Notes: generated by a model from the letters alone, not told the origin. 64,000 bases of DNA from Paenibacillus azoreducens (GCF_021654775.1 NZ_AP025343.1:6105501-6169500), one strand, 5' to 3'; positions 46,971-57,008 are shown, numbered from the stretch's first letter. Made by a program: numbers and translations.

Positions 46971-47116
46971 GTTCTGTCCTCCTGATTATGTTAAATTTGA
47001 AATAACACATTCCCATTATAACCTTTTTCGGACAATCTTCTACAAAAAATCAGAGAGTGACAAACCGGAAATTTTATTTAAAAGAGAACCGATCCCTGTC
47101 TATGCAGAATTCACAA

Positions 47117-47731
47117 TTATTGCGGCCGCTCCAGCGAAAAGGTTTCACCCAATCTGGCATAGTTGCTGCCGGCCAAACGGCTGACAGGCTGCAGAACATC
47201 AGCCAGAATCCGCCCCCCGTCAAGCAATGTGTCATCCACATGAAACCGGACGATCCGTCCAATCAGAAGATCCGTTGAAGGGGATGTTTCCGTTCCTCCA
47301 AGCGGTATAGCTTGTTCCAATACGCACTCCATACGTATCTTCGCTTCGCCGATACCTGGAACACGGACCATATCGCTTGGAACAGCGGTTAGACCGGCAT
47401 GCTCGACTTCGCTTTCCTCAGGCGGCAGATTGGCTGCTGTCAGATTCAGCTTGGCAATGGAGGATTCACCACCGATATGAACGACGAATTCCCCTTCGCG
47501 GACCGCATTTCTGGCGGTATCCTTGCGCTCGCCTTGCTTGCGCTGTACCGACACCGAAATCATCGGCGGATCTGCCGTAACGATATTAAAATAACTAAAC
47601 GGCGCAGCATTCACCTTGCCGTTATCCGCCAACGTCGTCACCCAGGCAATCGGCCTGGGAATGATGCTGCCTGTAAGCAGCTTGTAATTATCCCGCTCGC
47701 TTTGGTTTTTGGGATCGATATGGATCATCAT
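47117..47731 (-). CDS. flavin reductase-like protein
   Basis: 204 residues. SIIPRPIAWVTTLADNGKVNAAPFSYF and VSVQRKQGERKDTARNA are the FMN-binding signatures of the flavin reductase-like split-barrel family. The start overlaps the dioxygenase stop codon (ATGA), so both are made from one mRNA. It may supply reduced flavin or act directly on the quinone or flavin-type substrate of the partner. No terminator is obvious after it. Confidence 0.88.
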   Translation of the reverse strand: MMIHIDPKNQSERDNYKLLTGSIIPRPIAWVTTLADNGKVNAAPFSYFNIVTADPPMISVSVQRKQGERKDTARNAVREGEFVVHIGGESSIAKLNLTAANLPPEESEVEHAGLTAVPSDMVRVPGIGEAKIRMECVLEQAIPLGGTETSPSTDLLIGRIVRFHVDDTLLDGGRILADVLQPVSRLAGSNYARLGETFSLERPQ

Positions 47732-48678
47732 GGGCGGTTTCCCTCCACTTCGCGGACCTCAAATGGGGTCAGTTTGGCTTCTATTTCTTCCCGGCGCGGC
47801 TCGTACCATTCAGGCAGCATCAGCTTTTGGCCCAAAGCTTCCGGTTCTTCGTCGCGTGCAAACCCCAGCGGATCAGTCGCGATCTCAAACTGGATGCCGC
47901 CCCCTTCGCGGAAATAAAGGGCATTGAAATACTGGCGGTCGATCACCGGAGTAATTTGAAAGCCATGCTCCTTGACATGTTCCCTCCACATGAGATGCTC
48001 TTGATCGTCTTTCGCGCGCCAAGCGATGTGGTGGACCGTCCCCGCTCCTCCCGTGCCGCGCTCCATCGGGGCCATATAAACATCGATGACGTTGCCCAAA
48101 TCCCCAAATGATTTAAACCGGGCATACGCCCCTTCTTGGCCGATCCTTTGCAAACCCATGACATGTTGAAGCATATAAGCGGTTTGTTCCGGTGCCATGC
48201 TGTACAGTACGGCTCCGCCGAATCCTTTAATCGCCTTCTCTGTAGGAATGCCGCCATAAGACCATGTGTTAAGGGAACCTTCCTCCCGCTCCGCAATTTC
48301 GAGCTGCAGTCCGTCACGATCGCGAAATGCCAAATATTCTTCGGAAAAACGAGTTGTTTTTTCAAATGGAATGCCAAATACCGCAAGTCTTTCCTCCCAA
48401 AACGGAAGTGCGCCAACTGGAACGGCATATGTCGTGACGCCGACCTGCCCGCCTCCTGCACGGCCCTGACGTGATCTCGGCCAAGGGAAAAAGGTGATGA
48501 TTGTCCCTGGACTTCCTTGCTCATTCCCCAGGTACAGATGGTAAACCTCCGGCGCATCGAAGTTTACGGTTTGTTTAACCAGACGCAGCCCAAGCACTCC
48601 CGCATAAAAATCAACGGTTACTTGTGGATCTCTTACGAAAGCTGTAATGTGATGAATTCCGGCTGTTTTCATATTCAT
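47728..48678 (-). CDS. ring-cleaving dioxygenase, MhqO/YfiE-like (VOC)
   Basis: 316 residues made of two VOC modules. The first starts AGIHHITAFVRDPQVTVDFYAGVLGLRLVK. The metal ligands are visible as the early HHIT, the later VHHIAWR and the glutamate in IQFEIATDPLG. The closest known roles are extradiol cleavage of hydroquinone or catechol in the Bacillus Mhq regulon, where a flavin or quinone reductase often accompanies it. Here it is coupled to a flavin reductase. Ribosome site AAAGGAG. Confidence 0.88.
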   Translation of the reverse strand: MNMKTAGIHHITAFVRDPQVTVDFYAGVLGLRLVKQTVNFDAPEVYHLYLGNEQGSPGTIITFFPWPRSRQGRAGGGQVGVTTYAVPVGALPFWEERLAVFGIPFEKTTRFSEEYLAFRDRDGLQLEIAEREEGSLNTWSYGGIPTEKAIKGFGGAVLYSMAPEQTAYMLQHVMGLQRIGQEGAYARFKSFGDLGNVIDVYMAPMERGTGGAGTVHHIAWRAKDDQEHLMWREHVKEHGFQITPVIDRQYFNALYFREGGGIQFEIATDPLGFARDEEPEALGQKLMLPEWYEPRREEIEAKLTPFEVREVEGNRP

Positions 48679-48990
48679 GTCGGTTCAGCTCCTTTAATTA
48701 AATATTTCTTTAAATTAAGATATATATGCAAATTTGTGCTTCTCATCATCTAAATCGTTTTATCACTTATCTTGATTTAAAGATAATAAATTTTGAATTA
48801 ATTGTCAATAGCGTTGCATCTACACAATTGATTTCCTTTTAAGAAGCATCCCGGGTATGATATAGGCTTATGGGTCAGAAAGGTTGCGGCTGACAGGGAT
48901 CATTGAACCCGGTCGGGGCCAAAAGAAAAGAAGACCTTTTGTAGAGGTGAAAAGGGGATTGATTCCAGTGAGGCTCGGAATTTTCTTACC
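48679..48990. other. intergenic stretch before the dioxygenase operon
   Basis: About 310 bp, AT-rich at its left end, which should hold the dioxygenase promoter. No operator palindrome or RNA is clear. The part near 48880-48970 is more GC-rich but has no credible start. Confidence 0.4.
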
Positions 48991-48991
48991 G

Positions 48992-49025
48992 AAAAAAAGC
49001 GCAGCTCCCAAAAGGAGAACTGCGC
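48992..49025 (-). terminator. terminator of the SLH protein gene
   Basis: GCGCAGTTCTCC / GGAGCTGCGC (minus strand) followed by TTTTTTT, eight bases after the stop of the long gene. Confidence 0.9.
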
Positions 49026-49032
49026 CAATCAT

Positions 49033-52000
49033 TCAAGGCAGCTTTTCAATCTTCGCCAGCAAATTGGCGAGCGCCCTCGCGCTTTCCGCTCTGGTCGTGC
49101 CCTGCGCCGGATTAAAATTGCCGCCGCTGCCCTGCAAAAGACCTGCTCCGACAGCCTTGTTAACGGCTTCCTGCGCCCATTTGCTGATTTGGCCCTGATC
49201 CTTAAAGACAGCGTCCGACGGATGATCCAACATCCGGCCGCCAGCGGCCGCGTAAGCGTTAACCAACATGACGGCCATCTCTTCACGCGTCACGGACTGA
49301 TTCGGATGGAATTTACCGTCTCCGGAACCTTGGACAATTCCCGCCTGCACAGCTGCCGCAATTTCCTTGCCATACCAAGCGTTCTCGCCGATATCGGTAA
49401 ACGTTACGCCTTGGCCGGCAGGCAAATCCAGAATCCGGGCCAGCATGGAAGCAAATTCCGCACGGGTAACCTGCTTATCCGGTGCAAAAGATCCATCCGG
49501 GAATCCGCCGAGTACATGACGGGCCGCCATATCCTTAATCACTTCGGCAGCCCAATGACTGGCAGCCACATCTTTGAAAGTTTGATCATAAGCGATGGCG
49601 CTGTATTGTCCCGGTCTGTTTACAAGAACTGTCAATCTTTTTCCTTCCTGCTTGCCGCCGACATATTCCATTGCGCTTGCCGTGACACGGTAAATTCCGG
49701 TCCGTTCCGGTTTTGCTCCCTCCGGAATATCCAGCGTGAGTTTTACCTTATTGCCGAATTGCGGCAGACTGCTGGATTTTCCGTCTTTGGTTTGGACGGA
49801 AATTCCAAGACGGAATATTCGGCCGACGGTTAGTACGGCATTTTTTTCATTTTGCCGCAGCTGTTTCAAACTCTCTGCCGCTTTGTCCGCTGCCAGCGGC
49901 TCGATATCAACCCTAATCTTCAATCCGTTTGGATCGGCACCGGCAGCAAGACGGTTTGCCTCCTCCAATACGGATGAAGGAATGGATAGGGAGATCCCTT
50001 CCGCATGGAGATTCAAGGTTCCTTCCTTGCCTAAACGGGCTGCCGTACTTCCCGGAAGCTGTACCTGCGTCTTTCCGGAACCGATCTGGATATCCAACTT
50101 GCCGCCTTTTACATGATCCAAATCGCGGTCCGATACGATCCATATGCCGGAATCTTTGGCTGGCGGCGGGGTTGCTGGCGATGAAGGACTCGTTCCTGAC
50201 GACCCGCCGGAACCCGATGACGAACCTCCAGATCCCGGATTCGTCGTTGGCGCCGCCTCAACTTTCAGTGTATAAGATGCTTGCAGCCCCTTGTATTCCG
50301 CCTTAATCACTGTTTTGCCTTCAGCCAAGGCAGTGATGAGTCCAACCGGGCTGATGCTTGCCGTTTTCGGTTCGGAGCTGGTAAAGGTTACTCCATCCGA
50401 AATTTCCCGCTTCTCCCCGGATGCGAGAATACCGTAGACCTTCACCTGCTGGGTTTGAGAAATGGTCATCATGCGCAAATCACCCAATTTAATGGACGCA
50501 AAAACGGCTTCTTCCGTTTGGCTGAAAAGGGGATTGCTAAGTCCGCTTTCATGATGAAGCCGGCTCACGGCTGATACGGCATAGGTATAATCCTGACCTG
50601 CAGCGGCGCTCCGATCTGTATAAACCTGCGTTTCCCCTTCAACTCTCCGCACCGTATCAATTAGCTGGGATGTATCGTTAGGATTGATAACCCCTTTGCC
50701 GTTGACACGGTAAACGGCATAATAAGCCGGCGCCTTATCCCCATTATCCTTCCAGGCAAGTTCTATGGAACCGCCCGTCCCTTTCAGTCCGGTCAATACC
50801 GGCGCGTCCGGCGTATCGTCAGGAAGCCAAGGCATGACCGGAACCAGCGCGGGACGCGAATACATCGATGCGACTGCATCCCTTACTCCCAGGGGATTAC
50901 GAAGCAGATCCGAAGTGCTGAACATAATATTCCCTGCTATATTATTTCCCTGATCATTATTGTATCTCAGCTGTGCGGGCAGCAGATCCGGATTGGTCCA
51001 GTTGCTTTCGCCGACGCGGTAAGCGGCCTGACCGATATACAGCTGGATATTATGTTTTCCGGAGTGATCATGTTCCCCGTTAATTTCTTTCGTCCACCAA
51101 TCGATCAATTTCTCGTATGCCGCCGCTGGATTTCCGAAATGCCAATAGATTTGCGGCGCCAAATAATCCACCCAGCCGTTTTTCATCCATGTTCTTGCAT
51201 CCGCATACAAATCATCGTAATTTTGCAGGCCGTTGGTTTCGGAGCCTGTCGGGTCGGTTCCTTTATTCCGCCAGATACCGAACGGACTGATGCCGAATTT
51301 GACGTAAGGCTTGATACTCTTGACTCCTGAATTGAGCCCTTCCACGATCGAATTGACGTTGTCCCTACGCCAATCGGCCAGCGACTTCGTGCCTCCGCCG
51401 TTTTTATATTCGTTGTATTCCTTGCTGTCGTTAAAAGGTTCATCCCCCGGATACGGATAAAAATAATCATCCATATGAATGCCGTCCACATCGTATTTTT
51501 GCACGATTTCCTTCACGCCGTTGATGATGTAATTTTGAGCGTCCACAATCGCCGGGTTGAAGTACAATTTTCCGTTATTTTTAACGACCCAATCCGGATG
51601 AACTCGCGCCGGATGACTTTCTGCGAGCAGTTCAGGTTTGTCATGCATGCTGATCCGGTACGGATTGATCCACGCATGGAATTCAAGATTCCGCTTATGC
51701 GCCTCCTCAATCATAAACTTCAGCGGATCGTAACCGTCGCTGGGCGCTTTCCCTTGTTCCCCTGTCAGCCAATGCGACCATGGGAAGTATTCCGACGGGA
51801 AGAAGGAATCGCTTGTCGGTCTGACCTGCACAAAAACCGCATTGATGCCTGTCTCTTTCAATTCATCCAGCAGCTTCACGAAATCCTGCCTTTGCTTTTC
51901 CGGGTCAAACTCGCCTTTGGTCGGCCAATCGATATTCTCCACCGTCGAAATCCATGCGCCGCGCAGTTCCCGCTTCGGATGAACCGCAGGATTCGTTACG

Positions 52001-53898
52001 ACGAGCAGCTGCTGGGCCTTTTTCCCTTCGACTTCCGCGGTGATCATCGTCGTTCCCGGCGATTTTGCCGTAATTTGTCCGGTCACCTGATCAATGATGG
52101 CCGCATTTGCATTGGTGCTGCCAAAAGTGATACCCGTAGTAATTTCCTTTTTGCCCTGCGCTTTATAATCCCCGAATACTTCGGCTGAAGGGGCCTCCTC
52201 TCCGATCACGACCGAAAATACGCCTTGGATTTCAATGCTTTTCAGTTCGCTTGCCTTCACCTGAACCTTATAGATGGCATCTTGCCCTTCATATTTTGCT
52301 GTCACCGTTGTTTCACCTACCTGTAAAGCCCGGATCTGCCTTCCGGTAATTTCAGCAACGCTGCTGCCGGGCTCGGCTTCAAACGTTGCATCCGCTGACA
52401 CATCAACAGGCTCCCCTTCACCATAAACGGCAAAGGCCTTCAAATTGGCGGTTTCGGTAAGCACAAGCGAAAGCGGTCCTTCAATCAAAAGCCGCTCTGG
52501 AATGGCCGGATTCTGAGATACTGTCAGCCGGTACACAGCGCTGTATTGATTCCGGTATGTAGCCGTCAGCTCCGTTTCCCCGGCGGCAAGCGCGGTAATC
52601 TTGCCGTTTGCGTCCACCGCTGCCACGGATTCGTCGCTGCTTGCGTACGTGACGCTTCCGCTTTCCGCAGGCTGCGGATCGGACACGCCATTTCGGGTAA
52701 CCAGAACACCGGCTTGAACGGTTTGCCCGATGCCAAGCGGTTTGACTCCGGACCATTCAACGCCAAATATATCGGTGTTCTCATAAATGACGCTCACCTG
52801 ATCCACATACAGGGTTCCCGCACTCTTCGTGCCGGTTTCCACCAAATAAATATAATTGAGTTTGATTGGCTCTGCCCCATCGGGCACATCGGCAGTTACA
52901 TACCGCCAGCCGTTCAAAACGTCGCTGCTTTTGGTAAAATCAAGCGTAGTTTGCTTGCCCAGGCTGTCCTGCACCTGTCCGCGAATCCAATGCTGCTTAT
53001 CTTGGCCATATACCCAGAACCCGATTTTTTTCGGCTTGCCGGGAATATCGCGACCGTCTTTGCCATCCGGATTCTTAAACCTTATATAAGCCGCCGAAGT
53101 CCCGCTGTTATTAGTGAAATCATATTTCAACCTGCCGGACTTCAGCCCGTATTTCACAGGCTCCGGACGCTCCGCTTGATCCAGAACGGCTGAATTGGCT
53201 TGGACGGACGTCACTCTGATATCTTCGATATTTTCGAAATCTTCAAATACCCGGACCCACTCGCTTCCGGCGGATGCCATCTGTTCCGGGGCCACCACAT
53301 TCAAGGGAACTTCCGCGGTTAAACCGCTGTATTCCGCTGTTATAACCCCAGATCCCAGCTTGTCTCCGGCAGTCAGCACGGCTCCCGATAACGTTGCGCC
53401 ATCCGTGCCGCCATCCGTTTCGAGCTTCCAAATCACCTGATCCTGAGGAACGTTCACTTCGCTGTCGTCTTTAGCATATCCTTGTACCGACAAATTTATG
53501 GATGTACCTAAAACTACCGTAACGGGCTCCGGGGAGATACGCAGACGGGCCAAATCCGCATTTTTCTCCGCATCCGCTTTTTCCTCGCTGCCTTTACCCG
53601 GTTCATCTTGCGTTCTTTCCGGTCCATCGCTTGGCTCTGCGCCTTGAAGCTCTCCTCCGGATTCTTCCGACTCCGCCGGGGAATTCGGCGTCCCGGAATC
53701 GGGAGCTTTGATCTCTCCTTCCCCGCTCTGACCCGCTCCGGGCCAATTTGTTTGTCCTTCGTTAATTTCCTCCTTTGCGGCTGCTTCCATTACGGAAGCC
53801 GGCGTTCCAACCATGAATGCGCTTACAATTAAACAAATGCTAAGGACTGAACTGAGATGTCTGTTGAACCATGATTTCCGAGGTACGATAACATCCAC
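49033..53898 (-). CDS. S-layer anchored multidomain GHL10-type glycoside hydrolase
   Basis: 1621 residues, secreted. Order: signal peptide (about 1-42), a Ser/Pro/Glu-rich linker, an Ig-like BIG2 module (110-200), a beta-sandwich that may bind sugar (210-375), three BIG2 modules (380-630), the GHL10/DUF187 barrel (640-1000; RGAWISTVENIDWP, NPYRI, HMDDYFYPYPGD), a fibronectin-III-like module (1075-1165), another BIG2, a Gly/Ser linker, an unnamed domain, and three C-terminal SLH repeats (from about 1440; HWAAEVIKDMAAR, FPDGSFAPDKQVTRAEFASM). The SLH repeats bind pyruvylated wall polymer, fixing the enzyme to the cell surface. Starts at a GTG with GGGGAAGGGAA very close, so the exact start is uncertain. 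Confidence 0.92.
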   Translation of the reverse strand: MDVIVPRKSWFNRHLSSVLSICLIVSAFMVGTPASVMEAAAKEEINEGQTNWPGAGQSGEGEIKAPDSGTPNSPAESEESGGELQGAEPSDGPERTQDEPGKGSEEKADAEKNADLARLRISPEPVTVVLGTSINLSVQGYAKDDSEVNVPQDQVIWKLETDGGTDGATLSGAVLTAGDKLGSGVITAEYSGLTAEVPLNVVAPEQMASAGSEWVRVFEDFENIEDIRVTSVQANSAVLDQAERPEPVKYGLKSGRLKYDFTNNSGTSAAYIRFKNPDGKDGRDIPGKPKKIGFWVYGQDKQHWIRGQVQDSLGKQTTLDFTKSSDVLNGWRYVTADVPDGAEPIKLNYIYLVETGTKSAGTLYVDQVSVIYENTDIFGVEWSGVKPLGIGQTVQAGVLVTRNGVSDPQPAESGSVTYASSDESVAAVDANGKITALAAGETELTATYRNQYSAVYRLTVSQNPAIPERLLIEGPLSLVLTETANLKAFAVYGEGEPVDVSADATFEAEPGSSVAEITGRQIRALQVGETTVTAKYEGQDAIYKVQVKASELKSIEIQGVFSVVIGEEAPSAEVFGDYKAQGKKEITTGITFGSTNANAAIIDQVTGQITAKSPGTTMITAEVEGKKAQQLLVVTNPAVHPKRELRGAWISTVENIDWPTKGEFDPEKQRQDFVKLLDELKETGINAVFVQVRPTSDSFFPSEYFPWSHWLTGEQGKAPSDGYDPLKFMIEEAHKRNLEFHAWINPYRISMHDKPELLAESHPARVHPDWVVKNNGKLYFNPAIVDAQNYIINGVKEIVQKYDVDGIHMDDYFYPYPGDEPFNDSKEYNEYKNGGGTKSLADWRRDNVNSIVEGLNSGVKSIKPYVKFGISPFGIWRNKGTDPTGSETNGLQNYDDLYADARTWMKNGWVDYLAPQIYWHFGNPAAAYEKLIDWWTKEINGEHDHSGKHNIQLYIGQAAYRVGESNWTNPDLLPAQLRYNNDQGNNIAGNIMFSTSDLLRNPLGVRDAVASMYSRPALVPVMPWLPDDTPDAPVLTGLKGTGGSIELAWKDNGDKAPAYYAVYRVNGKGVINPNDTSQLIDTVRRVEGETQVYTDRSAAAGQDYTYAVSAVSRLHHESGLSNPLFSQTEEAVFASIKLGDLRMMTISQTQQVKVYGILASGEKREISDGVTFTSSEPKTASISPVGLITALAEGKTVIKAEYKGLQASYTLKVEAAPTTNPGSGGSSSGSGGSSGTSPSSPATPPPAKDSGIWIVSDRDLDHVKGGKLDIQIGSGKTQVQLPGSTAARLGKEGTLNLHAEGISLSIPSSVLEEANRLAAGADPNGLKIRVDIEPLAADKAAESLKQLRQNEKNAVLTVGRIFRLGISVQTKDGKSSSLPQFGNKVKLTLDIPEGAKPERTGIYRVTASAMEYVGGKQEGKRLTVLVNRPGQYSAIAYDQTFKDVAASHWAAEVIKDMAARHVLGGFPDGSFAPDKQVTRAEFASMLARILDLPAGQGVTFTDIGENAWYGKEIAAAVQAGIVQGSGDGKFHPNQSVTREEMAVMLVNAYAAAGGRMLDHPSDAVFKDQGQISKWAQEAVNKAVGAGLLQGSGGNFNPAQGTTRAESARALANLLAKIEKLP

Positions 53899-53938
53899 TT
53901 CCCTTCCCCAATTTTGAAGTTCTTACAAACCATAAGCG

Positions 53939-54020
53939 CTATATAAGTTGAACCAATGATTATGAATGGACGGGGCCTCTTGCCCATCCCTTTTCATTTT
54001 CTTTAATTCAACTTAAATAT
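53939..54020. repeat. family B element, copy 2 (82 bp)
   Basis: Begins CTATATAAGTTGAACCAATG and ends TTTCTTTAATTCAACTTAAATA, matching both ends of copy 1 at 30563 but with only about 20 bases between them. A small hairpin (GGGGCCTCTTGCCC) is in the centre. It lies upstream of the SLH gene, at the left border of the tyramine locus. Confidence 0.7.
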
Positions 54021-54216
54021 GATTTTGTAAAGTGTATCACCCACCCCTCTGAAAATATATTTTAATTATATGATTGTGCGTAAAATATTTCTACACAAAA
54101 TTCCCGCTAAAAAACGACAGGAACCATCATATGATTACTAGAGGTGGGCTGGGGAAGGGATTCGAATATGAATGCGTTATTTTATTCCGTGCTGGTTTAT
54201 ACTAAATTTTCAGCAG
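54021..54216. other. AT-rich border segment
   Basis: About 200 bp without a gene, with A/T-rich sequence on the left and the unusual GGTGGGCTGGGGAAGGG at about 54143. It separates the family B element from the YerC-like gene and looks like the junction between ordinary chromosome and the lower-GC tyramine locus. Confidence 0.4.
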
Positions 54217-54534
54217 TTATTCTGAGTGCTGCCCGGAATTAGGCTTATTCTGCATACGACCGAACATCAACTCGTAACTGTCGTTGCCGTGATACAGAGA
54301 ACGTTTCACGCGCGAGATGGTTGCTGTGCTTGCTCCCGCCTCGGTTTCAATTTTACTGTACGTGTTATTGTTATAAAGCATTTTGGCAACCTGAAAACGT
54401 TGGAGCAAGGTTTTGATTTCATTCACCGTACATAAATCATCAAAGAAGGCATAACATTCCTCAATCGTTTCTAATGTCAATAAGCCTTCAAAAAATTCGT
54501 CCAATGCTTTACCTTTCAGTTCATCAATAAGCAT
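54217..54534 (-). CDS. YerC/TrpR-superfamily regulator
   Basis: About 105 residues. Contains LDEFFEGLLTLETIEECYAFFDDLCT and the TrpR-like helix-turn-helix YSKIETEAGASTATISRVKRSL, closely following Bacillus YerC. The start at 54534 has GAGGAGG upstream. The sequence is diverged from typical YerC and the gene sits at the end of the tyramine locus, so it may be a local regulator, possibly sensing tyrosine or tryptophan. Downstream of nhaC by 170 bp. Confidence 0.75.
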   Translation of the reverse strand: MLIDELKGKALDEFFEGLLTLETIEECYAFFDDLCTVNEIKTLLQRFQVAKMLYNNNTYSKIETEAGASTATISRVKRSLYHGNDSYELMFGRMQNKPNSGQHSE

Positions 54535-54651
54535 ACGTTGTACCTCCTCAAGTGATGACTGCTCTGAATTTATGTATACCATACTATACCATTATTTTTT
54601 ACTTGCAATTAATTCCATATGCAAAACGCAGAGCGATGTTGTCCTCTGAAC

Positions 54652-54684
54652 GAAAAAAAGCTGGCCAAAAACCAACTTTTTTTC
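54652..54684 (-). terminator. terminator after nhaC
   Basis: AAAGTTGG / CCAGCTTT stem-loop with TTTTTTT on the minus strand, about 20 bases after the nhaC stop. It separates nhaC from the YerC-like gene, so the latter probably has its own promoter. Confidence 0.7.
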
Positions 54685-54705
54685 ATTCAATTACAATCAA
54701 GTTCA

Positions 54706-56088
54706 TCATGCTGCTTTTGAGGATGCCCTCGGTTTTCCTTTTCTGCTCATAAATCCGTACAAGATGTTCAAAAGCGGAGCCGCAATGCAGAAGATCGCAA
54801 ACGGCAGATACTCCAATGTCGATACGCCCAGCGTACCTGTAATAAATACGCCGCTTACCCCCCATGGAATCAGAGCATTGACGGCTGCGCCCGCATTGGC
54901 CACAATTCTTGACATTTCTTTACGTTCAATGTTAATCGCATCATATTGAGACTTAAACGCTTCACCGGGTAAAATAATCGACAAATATTGCTCACCGAGC
55001 AATAAATTGATTCCCATCGAGCTAAGTGCCGTCATCAAAATAAGTTTGCCTTTAGTACTGACAAAGGAAGTGATGCGGGAGATGATGGTTTTGATGATAT
55101 TCAATTCTACAAGCAATCCGCCGAGCGCAAGTGCCAGTAAAATCAGGGACACCGACCACATCATGCTCTGAATGCCGCCGCGTGTCAGCAGCTTGTCCAC
55201 AGTACCGACACCGGTATTAGAAACATAACCGTTTTGCATCAATACCGAGATGTCAGACAAACTGGTATGCGGGTGATAAATGTAAATGACGCCGATGGTA
55301 AATACAATGCTTAACAGTAGTGTTGGAATCGCCGGAATTTTCCTCCATGCGCATAAAAAGAGTACCACTACTGGAATTAGTGTAACAACCGAAATTGGAA
55401 ATGAAGAGCTTAATGTATCGACCAATTGGTTAATTTCCTGCCCCGTCGAGAGCACTTTGGCATGTCCCGCCACACCGAAAAAAATCAGGGAGATGAGAAA
55501 TGCCGGAATAACAACGCGTATCATATAGCGGATATGGTCAAACAAGTCAACTTCAGCAATGGCCGAAGCCAAGTTGGTTGTATCGGATAACGGAGAGATA
55601 TTGTTTCCCAAAAATGCGCCGGAAATGATAGCGCCTGTTACAATGGCAGGATGATAACCCATAATTTGACCCATTCCGAAAAAGGCAATGCCGACGGTCG
55701 AGATCGTTGTAAATGAGCTGCCTACTGTAATTCCTACCACTGTACAAATGACAAACACAGAAGGTAAAAAATATTTAGCGGATAATATGTTGAAACCATA
55801 CACCATAATCGTTTGAATCGTTCCTGCTGCAATCCAGACGCTAATGAGCGCCCCGATCAGCATAAAGATAAGAATAGGAATTAAACCGGGGGAGATTCCT
55901 CCCATTATTCCTTTATGGATACGATCCCAGGAGACCTTTTTGATTTTGGCGAAGATGATAAGAATGCCTAATGAAACTAAGATCGGAATTTGAGGGTCCA
56001 TTCCCAGACCAATGATGCATGCTCCAATAATGGCTAACAAAACGACTAAAAGAAACAGGCTTTCTTTTAAAGTCACTTCTTTATTCAT
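54706..56088 (-). CDS. nhaC: Na+/H+ antiporter, NhaC family
   Basis: 460 residues with about 11-12 membrane helices. Signature regions are VVGITVGSSFTTISTVGIAF, GAFLGNNISPLSDTTNLA and NAGAAVNALIPWGVSG. NhaC members trade sodium for protons, and a homologue closes the tyrosine decarboxylase cluster in enterococci and lactobacilli, where it is thought to support pH homeostasis. It follows pdxK by 86 bases and is probably co-transcribed. AAGGAG site before ATG. Confidence 0.93.
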   Translation of the reverse strand: MNKEVTLKESLFLLVVLLAIIGACIIGLGMDPQIPILVSLGILIIFAKIKKVSWDRIHKGIMGGISPGLIPILIFMLIGALISVWIAAGTIQTIMVYGFNILSAKYFLPSVFVICTVVGITVGSSFTTISTVGIAFFGMGQIMGYHPAIVTGAIISGAFLGNNISPLSDTTNLASAIAEVDLFDHIRYMIRVVIPAFLISLIFFGVAGHAKVLSTGQEINQLVDTLSSSFPISVVTLIPVVVLFLCAWRKIPAIPTLLLSIVFTIGVIYIYHPHTSLSDISVLMQNGYVSNTGVGTVDKLLTRGGIQSMMWSVSLILLALALGGLLVELNIIKTIISRITSFVSTKGKLILMTALSSMGINLLLGEQYLSIILPGEAFKSQYDAINIERKEMSRIVANAGAAVNALIPWGVSGVFITGTLGVSTLEYLPFAIFCIAAPLLNILYGFMSRKGKPRASSKAA

Positions 56089-56174
56089 GGCTGAACTCCT
56101 TATCGTGTATTGACCATCTATAGCAAGAAGTCACAATTTCGTGGAATTGAATTATAAGATGGACCAAAGCTGCC

Positions 56175-57008
56175 TCATCTATACTTGTTCATGCGTTGCT
56201 CAGCCTTGTGAAAAGCGCCATGCCAAACCGGTCCTACAAAACGATTAAAAGCAAATCCGCCCGAAATAGCTGCGGTCGTGAATTCCTTTGCCTTGCTGAC
56301 TGCGGTTTTGACGGTCATTCCTTGAGCTAATCCGGCAGCGATCGCGGCGGCAAATGTGCAGCCCGCACCATGATTATGATCCGTATCGACTTTATCTGCT
56401 TCATACAACGTAAATTCGGAACCATCAAACAGCAAATCAATCGCCTTCTCTGCCTGAAGCCCTTTGCCGCCTTTAATGACAACGTTCTTAGCTCCAAGAC
56501 TGATGATTTTGCGGGCAGCTTCCTTCATATCGTCAATGGTGCTGACTTTCGCAATTCCCGCAAGCTGACCTGCTTCAAACAAATTCGGTGTCGCAATGGT
56601 GGCCCGGGGCAGCAGCAACTCTCGAATAGCTTGCCCATTTTCAGGTTGAACGACTTCGTTTTCGCCTTTGCATACCATAACCGGATCGATCACGATATTT
56701 TCGATTTCATTTTGATCGATGATGGTACTTAAAAGTTCGATCACTTTAACAGATCCAAGCATTCCGGTTTTTAATGCATCCAACTTACCGCCGGATAAAA
56801 CCGTTTTAATTTGTTTGTATACAAGTTCCGGATTTATCGGCTCCACTTCATGATGCCAGTTCTTGTCTTCATCCATGGTTACAATCGAGGTAATGGCACA
56901 AAAACCAAAGGTTCCATACTCCTCAAATGTTTTTAGATCAGCCTCTAGGCCAGCGCCACCGCTTGAATCCGAACCTGCAACCGTAAGCACTTTTTTAATC
57001 TCGGACAT
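56175..57008 (-). CDS. pdxK: pyridoxal/pyridoxine kinase, PdxK
   Basis: 277 residues of the ThiD-like ribokinase type. Motifs: VAGSDSSGGAGLEADLKTF, DALKTGMLGS, NIVIDPVMVCKGENEV, TPNLFEA and the catalytic HGAGCTF. The pattern follows Bacillus PdxK rather than ThiD. It makes pyridoxal phosphate, the cofactor of the tyrosine decarboxylase encoded directly upstream. This pairing is not part of the standard four-gene cluster of lactic acid bacteria. An AAGGAG site precedes the ATG. Confidence 0.88.
   Translation of the reverse strand: MSEIKKVLTVAGSDSSGGAGLEADLKTFEEYGTFGFCAITSIVTMDEDKNWHHEVEPINPELVYKQIKTVLSGGKLDALKTGMLGSVKVIELLSTIIDQNEIENIVIDPVMVCKGENEVVQPENGQAIRELLLPRATIATPNLFEAGQLAGIAKVSTIDDMKEAARKIISLGAKNVVIKGGKGLQAEKAIDLLFDGSEFTLYEADKVDTDHNHGAGCTFAAAIAAGLAQGMTVKTAVSKAKEFTTAAISGGFAFNRFVGPVWHGAFHKAEQRMNKYR

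Noticed and set aside
53141..53898. Short plus-strand frames across the SLH protein gene
   Set aside because: All lie opposite a continuous 1621-codon gene with recognisable domains.
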